Below are positions 43,484 to 50,819 of a stretch of 64,000 nucleotides of DNA, piece after piece (positions within the stretch are counted from its first letter, which is position 1; each line of letters begins with the position of its first letter). The notes beneath the pieces are model-generated. The model was not told the origin of the DNA. It did not search any database and saw only the letters and a list, made by a program, of their open reading frames with translations. The translations under genes and the position numbers were made by a program. The stretch lies in assembly GCA_037720595.1 (NCBI GenBank), contig JBBJLW010000009.1:1-64000 (forward strand), read 5' to 3'. The DNA is from Gaiellasilicea sp037720595 (GTDB lineage: Bacteria; Actinomycetota; Thermoleophilia; Gaiellales; Gaiellaceae).

Positions 43484-44401
43484 GTGCCTCGCCTTGCCGC
43501 CTTCGCCCTAGCCCTCGCTCCTTTCGTTCTCGCCACCGGCTGTGGTGGTTCCTCCAAAGATGCCGTGGAGGAGCCCGCGGCGGCCGGCTCGCTCGAGTCC
43601 TTCTTGCAGGCGCCCGGCGAGGACGTGGCGATTGTTCCGGGAACGGCCGACTTCGCGCCCGGTCGTGTGAGACTCTCCTTTCTCGTCGTCGACGGTCAAG
43701 GGCAGGTCATCGCCCGGCCGACGGCGCGGGTCTGGCTCGCGCGAGGGCTCGAGCAGACGCCGTTCCTCGAGACGACCGCAAAATCCGAGGCGATCGGGAT
43801 CGAAGGCTCGGAGGAAGAGGCGGATGCTTCCGAGATCTTCGTCACGCACCTCGAGATCGCGAAGCCTGGCACGTACTGGGTTCTCGCGGAGCCCGTCGGC
43901 GGCCGCCAGATCCAGGCCGTCGGGAACGTGGTCGTCGCGAAGCGGAGCGCCGCGCCGGATGTCGGCGAACGGGCAATCGCGTCGCGCACGCCGACGATCG
44001 CGAGCTCGGGTGGCGATCTAGCCGCCCTTTCGACGCAGAAGCCGCCCGACCGGGCGCTGCTTCGCTCCTCGATCGCCGAGTCGCTAGCAGCCAAGGCGCC
44101 GTTCGTCGTCGCCTTCGCGACCCCGCAGTTCTGCACGACGCGTACGTGCGGCCCGGTCGTAGAGGTCGTCGGCGCCGTTCGACGCAAGTTCGCGGACACC
44201 GAAGTCCGCTTCATCCACGTCGAGATCTACACCGACAACGATCCCGCCAAGGGGACGAACCGCTGGGTCCGCGAATGGAAGCTTCGCTCCGAGCCCTTTA
44301 CCTTCCTCGTGGGCGCAGATGGCCTCATCAAGGAGCGTTTCGAGGGCACATTCTCGGTGCGGGAGCTCACCGAGGCGGTCGAGCGCGAGCTTCTGCCGTA
44401 G
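43484..44401 (+). CDS. Lipoprotein with thioredoxin-like C-terminal domain
   Basis: 305 residues from GTG 43484. A lipoprotein signal (LALAPFVLATGC|GGS) is followed by an extracytoplasmic region with beta character (VRLSFLVVDGQGQVIARPTA, GTYWVLAEPVGGRQIQAVGN) and a C-terminal thioredoxin-fold half with PFVVAFATPQFCTTRTCGPV, a C-x4-C pair rather than CxxC, and REWKLRSEPFTFLVGADGLI (cis-Pro equivalent region). It may be a secreted redox or copper-type carrier. It starts 25 bases after the small peptide gene, possibly co-transcribed. Confidence 0.75.
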   Translation: MPRLAAFALALAPFVLATGCGGSSKDAVEEPAAAGSLESFLQAPGEDVAIVPGTADFAPGRVRLSFLVVDGQGQVIARPTARVWLARGLEQTPFLETTAKSEAIGIEGSEEEADASEIFVTHLEIAKPGTYWVLAEPVGGRQIQAVGNVVVAKRSAAPDVGERAIASRTPTIASSGGDLAALSTQKPPDRALLRSSIAESLAAKAPFVVAFATPQFCTTRTCGPVVEVVGAVRRKFADTEVRFIHVEIYTDNDPAKGTNRWVREWKLRSEPFTFLVGADGLIKERFEGTFSVRELTEAVERELLP

Positions 44402-44403
44402 AA

Positions 44404-45108
44404 CTAACCCGTGCCGCCGCTCGCTCCGACGCGCTCGATCACGACCTGCGGAACCCGGGCGTGGCGGCTCAGCCTCAGACACATCCGCACGACCTCGGCG
44501 CAGTCGTCGGGCTGGATCATTTGCTCGCCGGGGAGTCCGGAGAACTCGGCCATCGGTGTGTCCACGAAGCCGGGACAGATCGCGATCGAGCGCACGCCGT
44601 CCCCGTCCAGATCCGCATTCAGCGAGTGCGTGAGCGAGATCACGGCCGCCTTTGAGGCTGCGTAGATCGGCAGGATCGGCACGGCGACCGTCCCGGCGAT
44701 CGAGGCGAGGTTGACGATCCAGCCGCCGCTGCCGCTCGTGGCTGCCGCGCGAAGGTGCGGGATTGCTGCCTGGGTGACGAGAACGAGGCCGCGGAAGTTG
44801 ATGTTGAGCTGCCGATCGATGTGCTTGAGCTGCGCGTCCTCGACCCGGCCCGCGATCCCGATTCCGGCAGAGTTCACCAGCACGTCGAGCCCGCCGTGGC
44901 GCGTGACGTGCTCGGCGACCACACGCTCGCAGTCCTCGGGCTTCGAGACGTCTGCCGCGACGGCGAGGGCACCGAGCTCGCCGGCCGCCGCGTCCACTTT
45001 CTCCGCCGTCCTCGAAGCGAGCGTCAATCCGAAGCCCTCCTCGGCGAGCATCCGCGCGATCGCGAGCCCGATCCCGGACGAGCCTCCCGTGACGAGTGCC
45101 GAGGCCAC
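44404..45108 (-). CDS. SDR family oxidoreductase
   Basis: 234 residues. ALVTGGSSGIGLAIARMLAE (cofactor), VNSAGIGIAGRV (NAG variant) and IYAASKAAVISLTHSLNADL (Tyr-x3-Lys) are present. Classical short SDR with unknown substrate. It converges with the lipoprotein gene (2-base gap) and is divergent from selD. Confidence 0.87.
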   Translation of the reverse strand: MASALVTGGSSGIGLAIARMLAEEGFGLTLASRTAEKVDAAAGELGALAVAADVSKPEDCERVVAEHVTRHGGLDVLVNSAGIGIAGRVEDAQLKHIDRQLNINFRGLVLVTQAAIPHLRAAATSGSGGWIVNLASIAGTVAVPILPIYAASKAAVISLTHSLNADLDGDGVRSIAICPGFVDTPMAEFSGLPGEQMIQPDDCAEVVRMCLRLSRHARVPQVVIERVGASGGTG

Positions 45109-45195
45109 GCGCCGACTATCTCAGAACGCGACGCAGGAACGAGGAAGAGGGAGCCGAATCCCTGGCCTAACCTCAGGCTCCTCCTCCCCCTGAGC

Positions 45196-45230
45196 GCGAC
45201 GACCGGGTGATCTCCCGGTCGTCGCTTTTT
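45196..45230 (+). terminator. Rho-independent terminator in the selD leader
   Basis: GCGACGACCGGG (45196-45207) and its perfect complement (45214-45225) enclose TGATCT and are followed by five T. It lies 20 bases before the selD ATG and points along selD. A second stem GGAGCC (45150-45155)/GGCTCC (45176-45181) precedes it. Because the region upstream is only the 5' end of a divergent gene, it probably acts as an attenuator on the selD transcript or ends an unseen RNA. Confidence 0.75.
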
Positions 45231-45249
45231 CTGGGCATACAGTTGAGGG

Positions 45250-46272
45250 ATGAGCTCCGTGAAGCTGACCGACCTCGCGAAGAGTGGCGGGTGCGCAGCC
45301 AAGTTCTCGGCCGCGCGGCTGGAGGAGCTCGTGCGGGGCTTCGTGCCGGCCGAGTCGGCGAACCTGCTCGTCGGACTGGCGCCGTCCGACGATGCGGCGG
45401 TTTACCGGCTCGACGACGAGCGGGCGCTCGTCTTCACCGTCGATTTCTTTCCGCCGCTCGTCGACGATCCCGCCGTCTACGGCACGATCGCGGCCACGAA
45501 TGCGCTCAACGACGTCTTTGCGATGGGAGGAATGCCGCTGCTCGCGCTCTCGATCGCGGCTTTCCCCGAAAGCCTGCCGAACGAGACCATCGGCGCGATC
45601 TTCGCCGCCGCCGACGAGCAGGTCAGGGCGGCCGGCGGGCTCCTCGCCGGCGGGCATACGCTGCGTGACGAGGAGCCGAAGTACGGGCTCGCCGTGATCG
45701 GCACCGTTCATCCCGACGGGATCTGGACGAAGAGCGGCGCGCTGCCCGGCGACGCCCTCTTCCTCACGAAACCGCTCGGAACCGGCCTCCTGCTCCATGC
45801 GGCCCGCGAAGGCCGGCGTCACGAGGAAGGGCTCGCGGCGGCGCAGATCCAGATGACGGAGCTCTCGCTCGTAGCGGCCGAGGTGCTCCGGCCCTTTGAG
45901 CCGAACGCCGTCACCGATGTGACCGGGTTCGGACTGCTCGGACACGCATACGAGATGGCCGAGCGCAGCGGAGTGCGGATCGTGCTCGACGCGATGTCGC
46001 TGCCCGTTCTACCCGGCGCGCTCGAAATGGCGCGCGCGGGTGTCCGCACGGGGGGAGATGGGCGGAATCGCGACTTCGCGGGAGCCGCCGTCGAGGCGAG
46101 CGCCGGCGAGGATCTGCTCGCGCTCGCCTACGACCCGCAGACAGCCGGCGGGCTCCTGATCGCCCTGCCCTCCGACCGTGCGGCGGTACTGGCCGCATCC
46201 TTCGCCGCGCGCGATCTCCTCATCGTCCGCGTGGGCCACGTCGAGGCGGGCGACGGGGTGGTGCTCGCCTGA
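45250..46272 (+). CDS. selD: Selenide, water dikinase
   Basis: 340 residues. KSGGCAAKFSAARLEELVRG holds the essential Cys15 and Lys18; the enzyme is the Cys form, not Sec. Other motifs: PSDDAAVYRLDDERALVFTV, VYGTIAATNALNDVFAMGG, LLAGGHTLRDEEPKYGLAVI and VTDVTGFGLLGHAYEM. It makes selenophosphate for selenocysteine or 2-selenouridine. No selA, selB, selU or tRNA-Sec is in the window. Its stop overlaps the ctaA-like start in TGATG. A terminator hairpin precedes it. Confidence 0.93.
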   Translation: MSSVKLTDLAKSGGCAAKFSAARLEELVRGFVPAESANLLVGLAPSDDAAVYRLDDERALVFTVDFFPPLVDDPAVYGTIAATNALNDVFAMGGMPLLALSIAAFPESLPNETIGAIFAAADEQVRAAGGLLAGGHTLRDEEPKYGLAVIGTVHPDGIWTKSGALPGDALFLTKPLGTGLLLHAAREGRRHEEGLAAAQIQMTELSLVAAEVLRPFEPNAVTDVTGFGLLGHAYEMAERSGVRIVLDAMSLPVLPGALEMARAGVRTGGDGRNRDFAGAAVEASAGEDLLALAYDPQTAGGLLIALPSDRAAVLAASFAARDLLIVRVGHVEAGDGVVLA

Positions 46273-47195
46273 TGGCCGACACCGTCGCTGTCCGGAGCAG
46301 GTCGCGCGAGGTCTCCCCGGAGCGCTACTTCTTCCTGGCAGTTGCGTCGGCGCTCTCGCTCTACGCGATCGTCGTGACCGGTGCGCTCGTCCGGCTGACC
46401 GGATCCGGTCTCGCCTGCGAGTCCTGGCCCGGCTGCCAGGAGGGTGCGTTCTTCCCCGCGGTCGGCGAGCATTCCACGATCGAGTTCGGCAACCGGGTCG
46501 TCGCACTTGCTCCGATCGTGCTCAGCCTCTTGGCTTGGATCGCCGCTCCCCGGACGCACGGGCTCGGGCGCGGCGCGACCCTGATCGCTGCCGGAGTCTT
46601 CCTCGGGACGGTCGCGCAGGCGCCGCTCGGGTTGCTCACGATCAGGCTCGACCTGCACCCGCTGATGGTGGGGACACATTTCCTGCTCGCGCTCGTGGTG
46701 CTCGCGGGAGCAGTCGCGCTGGCGATCGAGGCGTGGGGGAATGCCCGCGGACGCGTCGATTCGCCCGTTCCGCCGTGGCTCCGCGCCGTTGTGCTCGTGC
46801 TCGTCGTCGCCTGCGGGATCCTCGTGGTGACGGGAACGCTCTCGACGGCGGCGGGCCCGCATCCGGGCGACAGCGCCGAGATCGACCGCTTCTGGAATCT
46901 GCTCGATGCAGTCTGGTGGCACGTCCGCGCGACCGCGGCGTTCGGTCTCTCGTTCCTGATCCTGGCTGCCTGGGTCGTTCGCGAGCGCCGGCGCGTGCCG
47001 GGGCTCGGGCGGGCGACGGCCGTGCTGCTCGGCCTCTTGCTCCTGCAGATGGGCATCGGCGAGATCCAGTTCCGCAACCAACTCCCGTGGTGGCTCGTGC
47101 TCGTGCATGTCGGCCTTGCGGCGGCCGTCTGGGCGTGGACGGTCGGGCTCGCGACCGCGCTCTGGCGCACGCCCGCGCCGCTCGTGCGTCACTAG
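46272..47195 (+). CDS. ctaA: COX15/CtaA-type heme A synthase
   Basis: 307 residues with about eight membrane helices. VTGALVRLTGSGLACESWPG and HSTIEFGNRVVAL are the COX15/CtaA signatures, with the heme-binding His (EFGNR, DLHPLMVGTHFL, WWHVRATAAFG, LVHVGLAA). It oxidises heme O to heme A for cytochrome oxidase. The Cys pair ESWPGCQEG resembles the regulatory Cys in loops of actinobacterial CtaA. It is translated directly after selD (TGATG) and precedes the PAC2 gene by 9 bases. Confidence 0.88.
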   Translation: MADTVAVRSRSREVSPERYFFLAVASALSLYAIVVTGALVRLTGSGLACESWPGCQEGAFFPAVGEHSTIEFGNRVVALAPIVLSLLAWIAAPRTHGLGRGATLIAAGVFLGTVAQAPLGLLTIRLDLHPLMVGTHFLLALVVLAGAVALAIEAWGNARGRVDSPVPPWLRAVVLVLVVACGILVVTGTLSTAAGPHPGDSAEIDRFWNLLDAVWWHVRATAAFGLSFLILAAWVVRERRRVPGLGRATAVLLGLLLLQMGIGEIQFRNQLPWWLVLVHVGLAAAVWAWTVGLATALWRTPAPLVRH

Positions 47196-47204
47196 ACTTT
47201 CCCG

Positions 47205-48101
47205 ATGGCAAGCGAGGAACTGCGGCTCGTCAGCCGCCCCCTGTTGCAGCGCCCGGTGCTGATCGCGGCCTTCCGCGGATGGAACGACGGCGGTCAGGGG
47301 GCAACGCTCGCCGGCGGCTATCTGGCGCGGGTCTGGGAGGCCGAGCGTTTCGCCGAGATCGATTCGGAGGGTTTTGTCGATTTCCAGTCGAATCGGCCAC
47401 ACGTCTCGCTCGACGAGGGGCTTACGCGCACGATCGACTGGCCCGAAAACGCCTTCTATCACGCCCGCATTCCGGGAACCGAGCGCGACGCGATCCTGCT
47501 GCTCGGGGTCGAACCGAGCCTGCGCTGGCGGACCTTCTCCGGCCTCGTCCTCGAGCTGGTGCGGGACTTCGAAGTCGAGCTCGTCGTCACGCTCGGATCG
47601 CTGCTTGCGGACGTGCCGCACACCCGAGCCGCGCCGGTGACGGGTGCCGCCAGCGACCCCGCCCTGGTCGAGAGCCTCGGGCTGCAGCATTCCCGTTACG
47701 AGGGTCCGACGGGGATCGTGGGCGTGCTCCAGGACGCCTGCCGCGGTGCTGGTGTGCCCGCGGCGAGCCTCTGGGCCGCCGTCCCGCATTACGTCTCGCT
47801 CGCCCCGAGCCCGCGGGCGGCACGCGCCCTCTGCGATCGGCTCGCGACGCTCCTCGACGTGCCCATCGACACCGCGGAGCTTGCCGAGGCGGAGGGCACG
47901 TACTCGGAACAGGTGACCGAGGCCGTCTCCTCGGACGCCGAGACGTCGGCGTACGTCGAGGAGCTCGAGCGGCGCACGGACGAGCTCGACCTCGAAGAGC
48001 ACGAGGAGCTGCCCTCCGGGGATTCGCTTGCGGCGGAGTTGACGCGCTTCCTGCGCGAGCGCGACGAGGAGTCGGACGACGACGCCCCGCGCGAGCGTTA
48101 G
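47205..48101 (+). CDS. PAC2 family protein (proteasome-assembly-chaperone-like)
   Basis: 298 residues. RPVLIAAFRGWNDGGQGATL, DWPENAFYHARIPGTERDAI and LVVTLGSLLADVPHTRAAPV, EGPTGIVGVLQDACRGAGVP, SLWAAVPHYVSLAPSPRAAR are the PAC2 pattern conserved across actinobacteria. The C-terminal 60 residues are acidic (LDLEEHEELPSG). PAC2-type proteins are related to proteasome chaperones, and in actinobacteria the role is unsettled. Its TAG shares TTAG with the convergent aldo/keto reductase. Confidence 0.85.
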   Translation: MASEELRLVSRPLLQRPVLIAAFRGWNDGGQGATLAGGYLARVWEAERFAEIDSEGFVDFQSNRPHVSLDEGLTRTIDWPENAFYHARIPGTERDAILLLGVEPSLRWRTFSGLVLELVRDFEVELVVTLGSLLADVPHTRAAPVTGAASDPALVESLGLQHSRYEGPTGIVGVLQDACRGAGVPAASLWAAVPHYVSLAPSPRAARALCDRLATLLDVPIDTAELAEAEGTYSEQVTEAVSSDAETSAYVEELERRTDELDLEEHEELPSGDSLAAELTRFLRERDEESDDDAPRER

Positions 48102-49126
48102 GGATCGACCGCGCTCGAGCGCGACCACAGGTTGAGGTCGCTCTCCGTCGCATAGAGGTCGATCTCGGCGAGCTCGTCAGCCGTGAACTCGAGCGCGTCG
48201 AGCGCGGCGACGTTCGCCTCGAGCTGCGCGACGCTGCTGGCTCCGGCGAGCGTCGAGGTCATCCGCGCGTCGCGCAGCGTCCAAGCCAGCGCCAGCTGGG
48301 CGAGTGTCTGGCCCCGACGGGCGGCGAGCTCGTTGAGCGCCCGCGCCTTCCCGATCGTCTGCTCATCGAGATGGCTTCGCAACAACGACGTGTTGCGGCT
48401 TCCCCGCGATCCTTCTGGGATGCCGTCGAGATAACGATCGGTCAGGACGCCCTGGGCAAGTGGGGAGAAGCCTATGCAGCCGATCCCTTCCTGCTCGAGC
48501 GTGTCGAGCAGCTCGGGCTCGATCCACCGGTTCAGCAGCGAATAGGACGGCTGGTGGATCACGATCGGGGTGCCGAGGCTGCGCATGATCGCTGACGCCT
48601 CACGCGTCTTCTGGGCGGAGTACGACGAGATCCCCGCGTACAGGGCTTTACCCTGCCGCACGGCTGTGTCGAGCGCTCCCATCGTCTCCTCCAGCGGAGT
48701 CTCCGGGTCGAAGCGGTGCGAGTAGAAGAGGTCGACGTATTCGAGTCCGAGGCGCCTGAGCGACTGGTCGAGGCTCGCCAGCACGTACTTGCGCGAGCCC
48801 CACTCGCCGTAAGGCCCGGGCCACATGTCGTAGCCGGCCTTCGTCGAGATCAGGAGCTCGTCGCGGTACGGTCGGAGGTCGTCGCGGAGCATCCGGCCGA
48901 AGTTCTCCTCGGCGGAACCGTACGGCGGCCCGTAGTTGTTGGCCAGATCGAAGTGGGTGATCCCGAGGTCGAATGCGCGGCGCACGATCGCGCGTCCTGA
49001 CTCGTACGGCTCGTCATGTCCGAAGTTGTGCCAGAGGCCGAGCGAAAGAGCCGGAAGCCGGAGCCCGCTCGAGCCGCTGCGGCGGTACTCCATCCGTTCG
49101 TACCGTTGGGCCGCGGGCACGTACAC
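48098..49126 (-). CDS. Aldo/keto reductase, YghZ-like
   Basis: 342 residues. ITHFDLANNYGPPYGSAEEN (Asp/Tyr catalytic), LLISTKAGYDMWPGPYG (Lys), YVDLFYSHRFDPETPLEETM (His) and QGVLTDRYLDGIPEGSRG are close to L-glyceraldehyde-3-phosphate reductase YghZ. It reduces small aldehydes with NADPH. A variable surface loop (SRNTSLLRSH) is encoded around a 7-bp inverted repeat CGCAACA/TGTTGCG (48378-48397). Its start lies close to dipZ, which is also on the minus strand upstream. Confidence 0.9.
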   Translation of the reverse strand: MYVPAAQRYERMEYRRSGSSGLRLPALSLGLWHNFGHDEPYESGRAIVRRAFDLGITHFDLANNYGPPYGSAEENFGRMLRDDLRPYRDELLISTKAGYDMWPGPYGEWGSRKYVLASLDQSLRRLGLEYVDLFYSHRFDPETPLEETMGALDTAVRQGKALYAGISSYSAQKTREASAIMRSLGTPIVIHQPSYSLLNRWIEPELLDTLEQEGIGCIGFSPLAQGVLTDRYLDGIPEGSRGSRNTSLLRSHLDEQTIGKARALNELAARRGQTLAQLALAWTLRDARMTSTLAGASSVAQLEANVAALDALEFTADELAEIDLYATESDLNLWSRSSAVDP

Positions 49127-49150
49127 CGTACCGCGACCCTAATTGTTCGG

Positions 49151-50794
49151 CTACCCGAACGTGAACGCGTAGCCCGCGACGCCCGGCGCGAAGCGGAGCT
49201 CGAGCAGGTGGTCGCTGATCTCCGAGCGCTCGACCAGGGTGTAGAGCCGGTCTCCGGCGACCTGCACTCGCCGCTCGCGCTTGCCGTCGACGAGCACGTC
49301 GACGGCGCCCTTGCCGGTGAGCACGAGATAGACGTCGCGCGAGCGGTAGCGCAGGCGCAGCCTCGCGTCGCGGCCGGCAACCGCGCGCTCGCCTTCCACC
49401 TTCCAGCGGCCGCCGAAGGTCAGCTCGTTCTCTTCCAGCGCCGACGAGAGCACGTACCGCTGCTCGCGATCCGGCGCGATGGTGGTCCCGACGTAGCGGG
49501 CAAGGCGCTGGTGACCGAGGTAGCTCTCGGGCGTGACGAGGCCGCGGGGGCTCTCGTCAGCGAGCGCCGCCGGCGCCGGCAGATCGTCGTTCCCAGCGCC
49601 GCGCTCGGCGAGCAGCTCGCGAATCGCGCTCTCGGACTCGTCGTAGTCGCCCTCGCCAAAGTGGTAGTAGCGGACATGGCCCCTACGGTCGATCAGGTAC
49701 TTCGCGGGCCAGTACTGGTTGTGCCAGGCGTTCCAGGTGCCGAACTCGTTGTCGAGCGCGATCGGGTACTCGACCCCGAGCTCCTTCGCGTTCTCGCGCA
49801 CGTTCGAGGCCACGCGCTCGAAGGCGAACTCGGGTGTGTGAACGCCGACGATGGTGAGCCCGCTCGAGCGGTAGCGCTCGTGCCAGGAGGTGATGTACGG
49901 GAGCGTCCGCAGGCAGTTGATGCACGAATAGGTCCAGAAGTCGATCAGCACGACCTTGCCGCGCAGCCCCGCGAGCGTCAGCGGCTTCGAGTTGAGCCAG
50001 CCGACGAGCCCACTGAACTCCGGCGCCACACCGTAGTCCTCGAGCGTGCTCTTGGCGTTCTCCGCGACGACCGCGGGCGCGCGTGCCCCCGTCAGATCCT
50101 CGAGCTCTCGCTGCGCGGAATCCGATCGTTCGATCCGATCCTGAACCGCCTCGGTGTAGCCGGGAATCTGGGTTTGGAGGTCCTGGTCGACGCCGAGCGC
50201 GATCGCAAGCGCCGCCCCGACGACGAGAGCGCCGGCGGTGCGGCGGACGACGGTCGCGCGTGCCCGGAGCCGTCGAGCGGCGCGCTGGCCGGCGAAGGCG
50301 ATCGCCAGCATCGGAACGGCGGCTCCGACGGCGTAGGCGAGAGTGAGCACGACGCCGTCGAGACCGACGTCTCGCTGGGCGGCGATGACCGTCACCGCCG
50401 CGAGCACCGGGCCGGCGCAAGGAACGAAGACGAGTCCGAGCGAGACGCCGAGGAGGAAGCCTCCGCCGGCGTCGCCGCCGCGACGGCGAGTGAGAGCCTG
50501 GAGCGGTCGGGCGACCAGATCCGCGGCGCGCGGCCAGAGGAGCGTGACCCCCATCAGTAGCAGTACCGCAATCGCGAGGTTGCGAAGGAAGTCGTCCGGC
50601 AGCCCGATCTGGTCGAGTAGCCAGGCCGCGAAGAGCGTGAAGACCGTGAAGCTGAGCACGATCCCGGCGATGATCGCCAGGGGGCGGCGACCGGTGGCGC
50701 CGCCGGCGAGGACGATCGGCAGCACCGGGAGGACGCAGGGCGAGAGCGCGGTGACGATCCCCGCGACGAACCCGATGGCGAGCAGGACGAGCAA
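49151..50794 (-). CDS. DipZ-type thiol-disulfide protein: CcdA membrane domain fused to thioredoxin-like domain
   Basis: 547 residues. Residues about 1-205 form a CcdA-like membrane domain (LSPCVLPVLPIVLAGG and LVFVPCAGPVLAAV hold the two Cys). Residues about 240-420 are a thioredoxin-like domain with DFWTYSCINCLRTLPYITSW (CxxC as CINC). The last 125 residues are a beta-sandwich (AGDRLYTLVERSEISDHLLE). The fusion is known as DipZ in mycobacteria and probably carries reductant across the membrane for cytochrome c or envelope proteins. It is 25 bases from the helicase gene. Confidence 0.9.
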   Translation of the reverse strand: MLVLLAIGFVAGIVTALSPCVLPVLPIVLAGGATGRRPLAIIAGIVLSFTVFTLFAAWLLDQIGLPDDFLRNLAIAVLLLMGVTLLWPRAADLVARPLQALTRRRGGDAGGGFLLGVSLGLVFVPCAGPVLAAVTVIAAQRDVGLDGVVLTLAYAVGAAVPMLAIAFAGQRAARRLRARATVVRRTAGALVVGAALAIALGVDQDLQTQIPGYTEAVQDRIERSDSAQRELEDLTGARAPAVVAENAKSTLEDYGVAPEFSGLVGWLNSKPLTLAGLRGKVVLIDFWTYSCINCLRTLPYITSWHERYRSSGLTIVGVHTPEFAFERVASNVRENAKELGVEYPIALDNEFGTWNAWHNQYWPAKYLIDRRGHVRYYHFGEGDYDESESAIRELLAERGAGNDDLPAPAALADESPRGLVTPESYLGHQRLARYVGTTIAPDREQRYVLSSALEENELTFGGRWKVEGERAVAGRDARLRLRYRSRDVYLVLTGKGAVDVLVDGKRERRVQVAGDRLYTLVERSEISDHLLELRFAPGVAGYAFTFG

Positions 50795-50819
50795 GGCCCT
50801 GAACGGTAGCCGTGCTCTC

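Noticed and set aside
45109..45195. tRNA-Sec or other tRNA upstream of selD
   Set aside because: A GCCGAATCCC stretch resembles a T-arm, but no acceptor stem, anticodon arm or CCA end can be built around it.
48378..48397. Fourth copy of the GTGTTG-N3-CAACAC element
   Set aside because: Arms are in the opposite order, the loop is 6 bases and the reading phase differs, so it is kept separate.
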